The notes under the pieces are model-generated. The model worked only from the letters and a program-made list of their open reading frames with translations, searched no databases and was not told the DNA's origin. Shown here in pieces: positions 28,402-37,955 of a stretch of 50,346 bases of DNA (its first letter is position 1; the number at the start of each line of letters is the position of its first letter). This DNA is from Arcobacter sp. (GTDB taxonomy: Bacteria > Campylobacterota > Campylobacteria > Campylobacterales > Arcobacteraceae), in contig NYWO01000116.1 of NCBI GenBank assembly GCA_002685075.1, positions 1 through 50,346 of the forward strand, given 5' to 3'. The position numbers and the translations under genes were made by a program.

Positions 28402-30869
28402 TATACTGTTTCCTTTGCTTCAAAACTTTCTGAATTTTCTGGTGCTATTACAATAGGACTAAACTCATCGGTAAAGCCGTCTTTTCTTGATTTTTCCCAT
28501 GGATCTATTTGAGCTGTTCTTTGAGATTCATCAAATCTTGCTGCATAAAAATCAATTCCAGACTTATCTTTTAATAGTGCATCTTTAACATATTCTAATC
28601 CAACTCTTTCAACCCAATGTGCAGTTCTTTCTAAGTAATATGCATCTTCTCTATAGAACTGCATAATTGCTTTTATATAATGATACAGCTCTTCATTTGT
28701 AGCTACTTTTGTAAAAAAGTCAGTAACTCTTACCTTTATTCCACCATTTCCTGCAATATGTATCTCCCATCCTGAATCAACAGCAATAACACCAATATCT
28801 TTAATAGTAGCTTCCGCACAGTTTCTAGGACATCCTGATACTGCAATTTTAAACTTATGTGGAGTCCATGAACCCCAAGTCATTTTTTCAATATCAATAC
28901 CTGTTTGCATAGCATCTTGAGTTCCAAATCTACACCATTGATTACCAACACAAGTTTTAACAGTTCTTAGACCTTTTGCATAAGCTTGACCTGATACAAA
29001 ACCACAGTCATTTAAATCTTTCCACATAGGCTCTAACTGCTCTTTTTTTACACCTAACATATCAAGTCTTTGCCCACCTGTGAATTTTACAGTTGGAACA
29101 TCATATTCAACAGCAATATCTGCCATATCTTTTAACTCTTTTGGAGATGTTAGTCCACCCCAAATTCTTGGAACTACTGAATATGTACCATCTTTTTGGA
29201 TATTTGCAAAAACTCTATCATTTACCAATAATGATCTTTTATCATTTTTATATTTATCATCATTGTATTTTACTAATAAGTAGTAGTTTACAGCAGGACG
29301 ACATTTAGTACAACCATCTTGGGTTTTCCAATCAAGTTTTCTAAATACATCATAAACATTATCAAAATCATTTGTATTAACACACTCTTTAATTTGCTTA
29401 TGATCAACATCACAACAATCACAAATACCCTCTACTGTATCGTTATATTCATCACCTAAAGTATTTACAAGTATTTGCTCAACTAGTCCTAAACATGAAC
29501 CACATGAAGCTCCTGCTTTTGTACAAGATTTTACTTCTCCTAATGTTTTTAAGTCATTATCTCTAATTCCACAAACAACATCACCTTTAGTAATTCCATT
29601 ACATCCACAAATTTCTTCATCATCACTCATAGCATTTATATCATTTCCACCATGACCAGCATCTCCTGAAAGTGCTGATTTACCAAATAGTATTTTAGTT
29701 CTTAAATCACTTATATCTGTATGCTCTTTTAAAAGTTTTAAATACCATGAAGCATCTGCGGTATCCCCATATAAAACAATACCAATAATTTTATCTTTAT
29801 AAATTACAAGTTTTTTATAAATACCAACTTTCTCATCAAGTAAGATTAACTCTTCAGTAGTTTCATCACCTAAATAATCACCTGCTGAGAATAAATCAAC
29901 TCCAGAGATTTTAAGTCTAGTAGAAAGGGTAGAACCACTATATCCCTCATCTTCTTTTCCAGCTAATTTCTTTGCACAAAATTTTGCTTGTTCATAAAGT
30001 GGTGCAACTAAACCATAAGTATTTCCATTATGTTCAGCACATTCACCAATAGCAAAGATATCTTCATCTGATGTTTGAAGATGGTCGTTTACTAAAATAC
30101 CTTTTTTGCACTCAAGTCCTGCATCATTTGCAAGTGCAATATTAGGAATAATTCCAGTAGCAAATACTACAATATTAGATTCAACTGTAGTTCCATCAGT
30201 AAAAGTTACACTTTCAACTTTACTTTCACCTTCAATTTTTTCAATTGTTGTATTTAGTTTAAATTCAATTCCGTAAGTTTCAAGATTCTTTTGAAGAAGT
30301 TTACCACCTGTTGAGTCAAGTTGTTGTGATAAAACTGAACCACTTCTATGAACTAAAATAGTTTTAATTCCATGCATTGCAATACCGTAAGCTGCTTCAA
30401 GTCCTAAAAGTCCACCACCTACAACTACTGCTGTTTTATCTTTAGAGATTAAATCTAAAATAGTATCACTATCAAGTTTAGTTCTAAAGCCTATAACATT
30501 TTCTAATTCACTACCAATTGTAGGAGGAATAAAAGAGTTTGAACCAGTTGCTATTAGTAATTTATCATATGAAAGTTCTTTACCATTTTGTGAGATTACT
30601 TTTTTATCTTCTTTATTGATTTTGATTACTTTATCACCTTTGTGCAAAGTGATATTATGCTCGTCATACCAAGTTTGATGATTTATGATTGTCTCTTCAA
30701 AAGTTTTTTCGCCAGATAAAAGGTACGATAACATGATTCGATTATAGTTTAAATGAGGTTCTTCCCCAAAAATCGTAATATCATATTTATCTTTTTGTAT
30801 ATCAAACAAGTCTTCAATAGTTCGAAGACCACTCATACCATTTCCAATTACTATTAACTTCTCTTTCAC
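28401..30869 (-). CDS. nirB: Assimilatory NAD(P)H nitrite reductase large subunit
   Basis: N-terminal FAD/NAD domain, BFD-like [2Fe-2S] 'CGCNGITKGDVV...CGSC', siroheme/4Fe-4S 'TCVGNQWCRFGTQD...SGCPRNCAEA'. Confidence 0.96.
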   Translation of the reverse strand: MKEKLIVIGNGMSGLRTIEDLFDIQKDKYDITIFGEEPHLNYNRIMLSYLLSGEKTFEETIINHQTWYDEHNITLHKGDKVIKINKEDKKVISQNGKELSYDKLLIATGSNSFIPPTIGSELENVIGFRTKLDSDTILDLISKDKTAVVVGGGLLGLEAAYGIAMHGIKTILVHRSGSVLSQQLDSTGGKLLQKNLETYGIEFKLNTTIEKIEGESKVESVTFTDGTTVESNIVVFATGIIPNIALANDAGLECKKGILVNDHLQTSDEDIFAIGECAEHNGNTYGLVAPLYEQAKFCAKKLAGKEDEGYSGSTLSTRLKISGVDLFSAGDYLGDETTEELILLDEKVGIYKKLVIYKDKIIGIVLYGDTADASWYLKLLKEHTDISDLRTKILFGKSALSGDAGHGGNDINAMSDDEEICGCNGITKGDVVCGIRDNDLKTLGEVKSCTKAGASCGSCLGLVEQILVNTLGDEYNDTVEGICDCCDVDHKQIKECVNTNDFDNVYDVFRKLDWKTQDGCTKCRPAVNYYLLVKYNDDKYKNDKRSLLVNDRVFANIQKDGTYSVVPRIWGGLTSPKELKDMADIAVEYDVPTVKFTGGQRLDMLGVKKEQLEPMWKDLNDCGFVSGQAYAKGLRTVKTCVGNQWCRFGTQDAMQTGIDIEKMTWGSWTPHKFKIAVSGCPRNCAEATIKDIGVIAVDSGWEIHIAGNGGIKVRVTDFFTKVATNEELYHYIKAIMQFYREDAYYLERTAHWVERVGLEYVKDALLKDKSGIDFYAARFDESQRTAQIDPWEKSRKDGFTDEFSPIVIAPENSESFEAKETV

Positions 30870-31017
30870 TTTTAGTCCTTTTTTTCTTATGTTTAAATTA
30901 TTACTGAATATAAAATTTTATTGTATAAATATATGTATATAAAATATTCAATTTCTTAAAATTTATTTAATTTTTATAAATTATTAGCTAAATTGGTCTC
31001 AAGTAATAGTTATTTAG

Positions 31018-31037
31018 CTTAAATTTACATTAAATTT
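31018..31037 (-). promoter_or_regulatory. Nitrate-locus motif copy A (upstream of nirB)
   Basis: (-) AAATTTAATGTAAATTTAAG. Confidence 0.5.
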
Positions 31038-31038
31038 A

Positions 31039-32766
31039 TTATTTGTAGAGAAATTGGAAAAATACAATTACTCCAAGTATTAAACTTATTGATTGCCAAA
31101 ATATTAATGGATTTCTTTCAATTAAAGCTGGTTTTGTTTTATTTAAAAACTTTTTATTTGGATTTCTTAAGTCATAAATAAATTCTGAGATTTCACTATA
31201 TCTATCATTTGGATCAATAGCTAAGGCTTTTTTCAAAGCTTCATCAATCCAAAGAGGTATTTTGCTATTTTCATCTTCATAAAGAGGGGTATATTTTAGT
31301 TTCTTTTGTTGCCTAGCATTTTCACATTTTGCTATATTTGTTCCATATGGAAATTTTCCACTAAGCATTTGATATGTTATTACTCCAAGAGAAAAGATAT
31401 CAGAACGATTTGTGCCTAAATATCCTAAAAAATATTCAGGTGCAGAATAGAGTGCAGTACCTTGAAGAGAATGCTGTTGCATAACTGTATCAATATCAGC
31501 AATCCCTTCAACACGAGTTGAACCGAAATCTATGATTTTTACAGAATCACTTTCATCTATTAGGACATTTTCAGGTCTTAAATCTTGATGTAGCATCTCA
31601 AGATTATGAAAAGCATATAGCCCTTTTGCAATCTGTTCGATTATATTACGTACATTTTCAAGTTTTGGTTTTGGATTATCTTTTATCCACTGTGTTAGGG
31701 TTTGACCTTGTATATATTCACTTACATTGTAAAGAAAGTTTTTCTTTCTTGTTTGTAAGAATGACTTTACAACATGTTCATTATTTATTTTTTTTGCAAT
31801 CCAATCCTCTAATAAAAATCTTTCTAAATATGCCTTATCTTCTTGTAATTCAATTGATGGAATTTTAAGAATTACATTTTCTTTTGTTTCTTCATCAGAT
31901 GCAAGATATACATGACTTCTTGGACTTGAGCTAATATTTCTAATAATAGTATAGCCATCAAACTTTTTTCTAGCTTCTAGCATAGGAGGAAGAGGTTTAT
32001 TTTCAAGCTCTTTATTTATATCTTTTATATCTTTATTTGGAATATTATCTATTCTTACTATTTGAATAGTAAGATTATCATTGCTTCCGTTTTTTAAAGC
32101 AGTATCAACAAAAAACTTGGCAAGTTTTTCATAATCATTCTCATATTTTTCTAAGTTATCTAATAAAAAATTATCTTCAAGATATTCATAAACACCATCA
32201 GTTGAAAGTATAAAAATATCATTTTTTTCTATTGGAATTGAGTCATAATCAATAGTAAGTTGCGAATCCATTCCCATAGCACGACTTAGATAACTCTTAT
32301 CACTTGATACCCATAGTCTATGGTCTTGGCTTAACTGTTCAATTTTTTTATCTCTTACTCTATAAATTCTTGAATCACCTAAGTGAAAAATATGTGCTGT
32401 TGTTGATTTTAAAATAATTGAACTAAGAGTACAAATATACCCTTTATCTTTATTTGAGGAGTGAATACTTTTTTTTGTTTGTGAGTAAAGCCAAGAGTTG
32501 GTTGCTGTTAAAATTCTGCTGGCTGATTTTTTAACAGACCAAGTCTGAGAGGTACAATAGTAATCTTCTAGAAAGGAGTTCACGGAAATTTTACTAGCAA
32601 TATCGCTTACATCACTACTACTTATGCCATCTGCTAAAGCAATTGCGATACCTTTGTATTTTAATAAATACTCATTTGGCACACTTATACCATGAAAGTC
32701 TTGGTTAACTTCCTTGTTACCTTTAGTAGAGTATTGACCGATTGTTACTTGTAAAATATTTTTCAT
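31039..32766 (-). CDS. PP2C phosphatase - Ser/Thr protein kinase fusion with C-terminal TM anchor
   Basis: PP2C motifs (ALADGISSSD, HLGDSRIYRVRD, LSTDGVYE); kinase HQDLRPENVLID, IIDFGSTR, APEYFLG; C-terminal hydrophobic helix. Confidence 0.93.
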   Translation of the reverse strand: MKNILQVTIGQYSTKGNKEVNQDFHGISVPNEYLLKYKGIAIALADGISSSDVSDIASKISVNSFLEDYYCTSQTWSVKKSASRILTATNSWLYSQTKKSIHSSNKDKGYICTLSSIILKSTTAHIFHLGDSRIYRVRDKKIEQLSQDHRLWVSSDKSYLSRAMGMDSQLTIDYDSIPIEKNDIFILSTDGVYEYLEDNFLLDNLEKYENDYEKLAKFFVDTALKNGSNDNLTIQIVRIDNIPNKDIKDINKELENKPLPPMLEARKKFDGYTIIRNISSSPRSHVYLASDEETKENVILKIPSIELQEDKAYLERFLLEDWIAKKINNEHVVKSFLQTRKKNFLYNVSEYIQGQTLTQWIKDNPKPKLENVRNIIEQIAKGLYAFHNLEMLHQDLRPENVLIDESDSVKIIDFGSTRVEGIADIDTVMQQHSLQGTALYSAPEYFLGYLGTNRSDIFSLGVITYQMLSGKFPYGTNIAKCENARQQKKLKYTPLYEDENSKIPLWIDEALKKALAIDPNDRYSEISEFIYDLRNPNKKFLNKTKPALIERNPLIFWQSISLILGVIVFFQFLYK

Positions 32767-32827
32767 ACTATATAACCTTAGTGGAGAATAAAGGAATTTA
32801 AAATTACGCTCCAGTAAAATTATTTCT

Positions 32828-32860
32828 AAACTTTATAGGCAAGTTATGCCTATAAAGTTT
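32828..32860. terminator. Hairpin downstream of the formate/nitrite transporter gene
   Basis: AAACTTTATAGGCA-agtta-TGCCTATAAAGTTT perfect 14-bp stem. Confidence 0.6.
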
Positions 32861-32865
32861 TTAGT

Positions 32866-33702
32866 TTATGCAGCTTTTTTACTTGCTGTAGTATTTAAAA
32901 CTCTTTTTGCATTTGTTCTAACATGTGTATAATATAATGGTAGACCAACAAATAATAAACCACCAAATAAGTTACCTAAAGCAACTGGTAATTCATTCCA
33001 TAATAAGTAATCAGCAATAGTAAAATCACCACCCATAATTAATGAGAATGGGAATAAAAACATATTTACAATCGAGTGTTCAAATCCCATAAAGAAGAAC
33101 AGCATAATTGGCATCCACATTGCTAAAAATTTACCAGAAACTGAAGTTGAAACCATAGCTCCTACAACACCCATAGATACCATCCAGTTACATAACATAG
33201 CTCTAATAAATACAGTAAACCATCCATCTACTCCATGTGCAGCATAACCTAAAGTCCTAGCTTCACCAATAGCAGCAACTTTTGCAGCAATTGCTCCACC
33301 ATCAGTATTAAATCCATATGTAAAGATAAATGCCATCATAACAGCAACACTAAAAGCACCACCAAAGTTACCAAGAGCAACTAATCCCCAGTTTCTTAAA
33401 ACTTGATTTGTTGAAACACCTGGTCTTTTATCAAGCCATGCTAATGGTACTAACATAAATACACCAGTTAATAAGTCAAATTTCATTAAGTACAACATAA
33501 TAAACCCAATAGGGAATAAAGCAGCTCCTAAAATTGGAGATCCTGATTTCATTGCAACTGTAATTGCAAATACTGCTGCTAATGCTAAAACTGCACCAGC
33601 CATATATGCTCTAATTAATGTATCTTTTGTAGACATGTAAACTTTTGATTCACCTGAATCAACCATCTTGGTAACAAATTCTGAGGGCTCTAAATATGCC
33701 AT
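32866..33702 (-). CDS. Formate/nitrite transporter family protein (NirC/FocA-like)
   Basis: FNT family topology and motifs (LFPIGFIMLYLMKFDLLTGVFMLVP, NWGLVALGNFGGA, CNWMVSMGV, GFEHSIVNMFLFP, LGNLFGGLLFVGLPLYYTH). Confidence 0.93.
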   Translation of the reverse strand: MAYLEPSEFVTKMVDSGESKVYMSTKDTLIRAYMAGAVLALAAVFAITVAMKSGSPILGAALFPIGFIMLYLMKFDLLTGVFMLVPLAWLDKRPGVSTNQVLRNWGLVALGNFGGAFSVAVMMAFIFTYGFNTDGGAIAAKVAAIGEARTLGYAAHGVDGWFTVFIRAMLCNWMVSMGVVGAMVSTSVSGKFLAMWMPIMLFFFMGFEHSIVNMFLFPFSLIMGGDFTIADYLLWNELPVALGNLFGGLLFVGLPLYYTHVRTNAKRVLNTTASKKAA

Positions 33703-33885
33703 GTTATTTCCTTTTTCGTAGTTTGATTTTTGATTAAAAACATTCGTTTAAATCACTTGTAAACATTAAAACAAAGAAAGTGAGGAAAAAAATGTGAAAA
33801 TAGAATTTAGCTGTATAATAAATAACCAATCAAAAAAATACAAAGTAGTTAATATAATTTATAATATAAATAAAAAAGAGTACAT

Positions 33886-35439
33886 ATCAAAAAATCTATC
33901 ATATTTATCTTCGTCTTTTTATTCTTTCTTCTAAGCCTTTTTTTTATAATTGGGAATACAATAAAAGATTCATATAAAATACAAGAAGACTTATTAGAAA
34001 ATTCACTTAAAAATAAAGCTGTTGCTATATTTGATTTAATTGTTGATATGCGACATTGGAATGCTAAATACGATGGTGTATATATAAAAAGTGAAGAACT
34101 AACTCCTAACCCATATTTAAATCCAAATTCAATTAAATCTGAAACTGGAGAAACTCTAGTTTGGGTAAACCCAGCTTTTATGACAAGACAAATATCTGAT
34201 ATAGCAAGTAAAAGAGATGGTTTTAAATTAAAAATAACAAGTAATAAACTAATAAATAAAAACAATGCTCCTGATGAAGATGAGAAAAAGATTTTAAACT
34301 ATTTTGATGAAAATATTGAAGTTCCATATTATTGGAAAATTGAAAATAATCAATTTAAATTTATGGGAGCATTAAAAACTGAACAAAGTTGTCTTACTTG
34401 TCACTCTCATCAAGGATATAAAGTAGGTGATATTAGAGGTGGTATTAGTGTTACCTTTGATGTAAAGCAAGAGTATGAACAACTTGAGGTAATAAATAAG
34501 GAAAAAGAACAAACTATTACTTATTTGATATTTGTAGCAATTGGGGTATTAATTAGTTTTATTATTTATCTTAATATAAAAAGAAAAGATGAAAAAAAGA
34601 TTTCTAGACTAAATGAATCCTTAGAATTAAAAGTAAAAGAGCTTGATACTTTTAATAAAACTTTACATAAGAAAGTAAAAGAAGAAGTTGATAAACAAAG
34701 AGAAAAAGAAAATCTTCTTATACAACAATCAAAACTAGCAGCACTAGGTGAAATGATAGGAAATATAGCGCATCAATGGAGACAGCCTATTAGTGCAGTA
34801 AGTGCTATTATGATGAATATAAAATGGACAGCAATTTCACAAGGTGTTGATAAAGGTTTTTTAGATGATAGAATGAAAGAGGCAAATGAGCAGTTAAAAT
34901 ATATGTCTGAAACTATAGATGATTTTAGAACCTTTTTTAAACCAAATAGAGAAAAAGAGTATTTTAATTTAAAAGATGAGGTGAAAAAAGCTTATCATAT
35001 TTTAAAAGCCTCTTTAGAAAATCAAAATATAAATCTTCAAATACATTCAAAAACAGTTATAACAGCTTATGGTTATGCAAATGAATTTTCACAAGTTGTA
35101 CTAAATATAATCTCAAATGCTAAAGACGTACTTATAGAAAGAGAAATAATCAATCCAAAAATTGATATCTATTTGAATTTAGATAAAGATAATATTTATT
35201 GTGAAATAAAAGATAATGGCGGAGGAATAAAAGAAGAAATAATTGATAAAGTATTTGAACCATATTTTACAACTAAAGAAGGTCATGGAACAGGTATTGG
35301 TCTTTATATTTCAAAAGAGATTATCCATAAGCATATGAAAGGAAGTCTAAAAGTTAAAAATATTGATAAGGGAGTGACTTTTATTATCTCAATTCCATTT
35401 AAAAAGGAGGAAAGTTGTGGAAACATTAAAAAGGCTTAA
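33886..35439 (+). CDS. DUF3365 (Tll0287-like) histidine kinase with a CxxCH heme-c motif; start codon uncertain (tracked ORF starts at 34048)
   Basis: In-frame hydrophobic N-terminus upstream of 34048 (..KKSIIFIFVFLFFLLSLFFIIGNTIKDSYKIQEDLLENSLKNKAVAIFDLIVD); 'QSCLTCHSHQGYKVGDIRGGISVTF'; H-box 'GEMIGNIAHQWRQPIS'. Confidence 0.85.
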   Translation: MKKSIIFIFVFLFFLLSLFFIIGNTIKDSYKIQEDLLENSLKNKAVAIFDLIVDMRHWNAKYDGVYIKSEELTPNPYLNPNSIKSETGETLVWVNPAFMTRQISDIASKRDGFKLKITSNKLINKNNAPDEDEKKILNYFDENIEVPYYWKIENNQFKFMGALKTEQSCLTCHSHQGYKVGDIRGGISVTFDVKQEYEQLEVINKEKEQTITYLIFVAIGVLISFIIYLNIKRKDEKKISRLNESLELKVKELDTFNKTLHKKVKEEVDKQREKENLLIQQSKLAALGEMIGNIAHQWRQPISAVSAIMMNIKWTAISQGVDKGFLDDRMKEANEQLKYMSETIDDFRTFFKPNREKEYFNLKDEVKKAYHILKASLENQNINLQIHSKTVITAYGYANEFSQVVLNIISNAKDVLIEREIINPKIDIYLNLDKDNIYCEIKDNGGGIKEEIIDKVFEPYFTTKEGHGTGIGLYISKEIIHKHMKGSLKVKNIDKGVTFIISIPFKKEESCGNIKKA

Positions 35440-36097
35440 AGAAAAAACTATATTATTAGTAGAAGATGAATTAATTATAAGAAATAATATTGCTTCAATG
35501 TTAAAGTTTTTCTTCAAAGAAGTATATACAGCAATGGATGGATATGAAGCAATAGATAAGTATGAAGAGCATCTTCCTGATATTGTAATGACAGATTTAA
35601 AAATGCCAAATATGACAGGTTTTGAACTTATAGAAGAGCTTAAAAAAAGGTCAAGTACTTCATATACGATGATTGTATCTGCACATACAGATACAGACCT
35701 TTTAATAAATGCAATTCATAATGGAGTAGATAGATATATAATCAAACCAGTTACTGAAGATGAGCTTTTTGAAGCGTTTGAAGCTTACTTAAAAAAGTTT
35801 GATGAAGAAGTACCAAAAGTATTTACTCTATCTTCTAATGTTAGTATTGATTTAGATAAGCATATAGCACTTGTAGAAAAAAATGAGATACATTTAAATA
35901 AAAAAGAAACAGAACTTTTAACTCTTCTTTATGTTGATATGAATAAGACAATAACTTATGAAGAAATAGAGAGTAAAATGTGGGGAAGTGATTCAATGAG
36001 TTTAGCTGCAATAAGAAGTGTGGTTAGAGACTTAAGAAAAAAAATAGGTCAAGAGTATGTTGTCAATGTCTCTGGAACTGGTTATAGATTAAAGTAG
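35417..36097 (+). CDS. OmpR-type response regulator, cognate of upstream HK
   Basis: Receiver (LLVEDELIIRNNI, DIVMTDLKMPNMTG, IVSAHTD, YIIKPV) and winged helix (LAAIRSVVRDLRKKIGQEYVVNVSGTGYRLK); overlaps HK 3' end. Confidence 0.94.
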   Translation: METLKRLKEKTILLVEDELIIRNNIASMLKFFFKEVYTAMDGYEAIDKYEEHLPDIVMTDLKMPNMTGFELIEELKKRSSTSYTMIVSAHTDTDLLINAIHNGVDRYIIKPVTEDELFEAFEAYLKKFDEEVPKVFTLSSNVSIDLDKHIALVEKNEIHLNKKETELLTLLYVDMNKTITYEEIESKMWGSDSMSLAAIRSVVRDLRKKIGQEYVVNVSGTGYRLK

Positions 36098-36099
36098 GG

Positions 36100-36127
36100 A
36101 GTAGTTAAGATTGATATCTTAACTACT
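36100..36127. terminator. Bidirectional terminator
   Basis: AGTAGTTAAGAT-tgat-ATCTTAACTACT-TTTTA between convergent genes. Confidence 0.75.
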
Positions 36128-36596
36128 TTTTATTCATCATTGACATTCTTTTTTCTTTTTTTAAATCCATTAATACTTTAAACTGTTCTTTTTGTTTTGG
36201 AGTTAAAACTTTATAAACTCTATCCATCATTTCAGCTTTAAGTTCAATCTTATTATCTCTTTTTTGTTTCATTATTTCTATGAATTTTGCTTTATCAAAT
36301 GAATTATTTGTAAATGCTACATTTGGAGTAACTCTATTTTTCATTAAATCTTGTTTGATATTGCGGATTTGGTTTTGTTGATCTTGCGTTAAGTTTAGTT
36401 TTCTTAATAGTGACATTGGTCCTTTTTGTGCTTTGTGATGACCTTTTTTCATCATGTGTTTTCCACTTTTCATTGCACAAGAATTATTTCCTTTATCCAT
36501 TCCTTTTTTCATCATACCTTGACCATTGCATGATGCATAAAGACCTGTACTTAAAACTGCTGTTAAAGCTGTTGCTACTAATAATTTTGTTTTCAT
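36123..36596 (-). CDS. Spy/CpxP-like periplasmic protein, Met/His/Lys rich
   Basis: Signal peptide; two LTxxQ-type motifs (LNLTQDQQNQ, LTPKQKEQ); MMKKGMDKGNNSCAMKSGKHMMKKGHHK segment. Confidence 0.75.
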   Translation of the reverse strand: MKTKLLVATALTAVLSTGLYASCNGQGMMKKGMDKGNNSCAMKSGKHMMKKGHHKAQKGPMSLLRKLNLTQDQQNQIRNIKQDLMKNRVTPNVAFTNNSFDKAKFIEIMKQKRDNKIELKAEMMDRVYKVLTPKQKEQFKVLMDLKKEKRMSMMNKK

Positions 36597-36820
36597 TTTA
36601 TAACCTTTTATATAGTTTTTTATTTGTTACAGTGAAAGTATGACATGGGTGTTTTAATCGTTTATGAATCTTGTATTAATGGTATATTAACGGGCTGTTT
36701 TCTCTTTGAAAATAATTGAAGTAATATTTCTAACTTTATATATGATTTTGTGTTTTGAAGGTTCCTAGTATGAGTGTTTGATGTTCAAATAAATAAAATT
36801 ACTTTTTAAGTATGATTTTA

Positions 36821-36857
36821 AAAGAAAAAGAGATTAATTATAAATCTCTTTTTCTTT
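36821..36857. repeat. Left copy of ~37-bp near-direct repeat (also a self-complementary hairpin)
   Basis: AAAGAAAAAGAGATTAATTATAAATCTCTTTTTCTTT; 34/37 identical to 37956-37992. Confidence 0.8.
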
Positions 36858-36878
36858 GATGAAGTGACTTGTTAGAAG

Positions 36879-37841
36879 TTACATTAGAGCTCTTTGTAAA
36901 GCTTCTTTAATTTCTTGTCTAGTATCACCTGAAATGATAAATATTTTTTGATTGCATGAAAGATCATTGTGCTCATCAATTAGTTGCTGTGTTCTTTTGG
37001 TAACTCCCGACTTAGCAACTAAAATACCACCCTTATCTAAACTATTAGCTAAATATAAAAACTCCCGAGCTGTTCCAAGACCTAACAAATTTTTATAAGC
37101 TTTAACCTCAACAACTAACTCTTTACCATTAACCTCTGCTATAAAATCAATACTTCGATTTGAAGATAATTCACTATTCTTCTTTAGTATCGATAATTCA
37201 TCAAGAACTTTACCCACCATATTTTCAAATTCATATGCCGCATGAATATTCTGACTATGAGAGTTCATTACATAATTATTTGAGTTTTCTGATGATGAAA
37301 TATCTACTTCTATCTCTTTATCATCTTTATTCTTCACAAATATACTAATTATTGCTAATAAGGCAAATATTAAGGATATGACACTTCCCACAATAGAAAT
37401 AAGCTCATAATCATTACTGGGTTTAGAAATAGGAGTATTAGGTTCTTTATATTGTTTTCGTAATTCTTTTATATTTTGGATTAATACATTTCTTTTTTCT
37501 AAAGGAATAAATTTATTTTTCAAAAATTCATTCTGTATTTGGTTCAATAATTCCGTAGACGTAAATTTATATACAATTGAGTAGGAAAGTTCTTTTCCTG
37601 TTATTATAGATTCAATGTCTTTTAATGTTATCGGTTGCTCATAAAATACCAATTCTTGAATGTCAGATACCAACTCGCTATGGGCAGAATTTTGTTTACT
37701 AATAGTTATATCTTTTACATAATCAGGTACATAAAAGAAACCTACATATATTGTTGCAATTACACCTATAAAACTAAACAAGTTCCAAAAGTTGGAAATT
37801 GCCCAATTTATTAAATCTTTAAGTTTATCCCATAGGAACAT
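36879..37841 (-). CDS. Membrane protein with two TM helices and C-terminal Mrr-like / PD-(D/E)xK restriction-endonuclease-type domain
   Basis: 'NRSIDFIAEVNGKELVVEVKAYKNLLGLGTAREFLYLANSLDKGGILVAKSGVTKRTQQLID' nuclease-like; TM at residues ~18-34 and ~150-168. Confidence 0.75.
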   Translation of the reverse strand: MFLWDKLKDLINWAISNFWNLFSFIGVIATIYVGFFYVPDYVKDITISKQNSAHSELVSDIQELVFYEQPITLKDIESIITGKELSYSIVYKFTSTELLNQIQNEFLKNKFIPLEKRNVLIQNIKELRKQYKEPNTPISKPSNDYELISIVGSVISLIFALLAIISIFVKNKDDKEIEVDISSSENSNNYVMNSHSQNIHAAYEFENMVGKVLDELSILKKNSELSSNRSIDFIAEVNGKELVVEVKAYKNLLGLGTAREFLYLANSLDKGGILVAKSGVTKRTQQLIDEHNDLSCNQKIFIISGDTRQEIKEALQRALM

Positions 37842-37955
37842 CGATAATCCTTGTAACTTCTAAATGTTTATTCAAGGGATACTATATCTAATTAATATTT
37901 AAATACATTATTAAAAGACATAGAACGTGTATTTTGTAAAACTAGAATATTTAAG

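Noticed and set aside
30986-31019. AGCTAAAT ... ATTTAGCT inverted repeat between nirB and the kinase gene
   Set aside because: 8-bp AT-rich arms with an 18-nt loop and no T-tract; too weak to call a terminator or operator.
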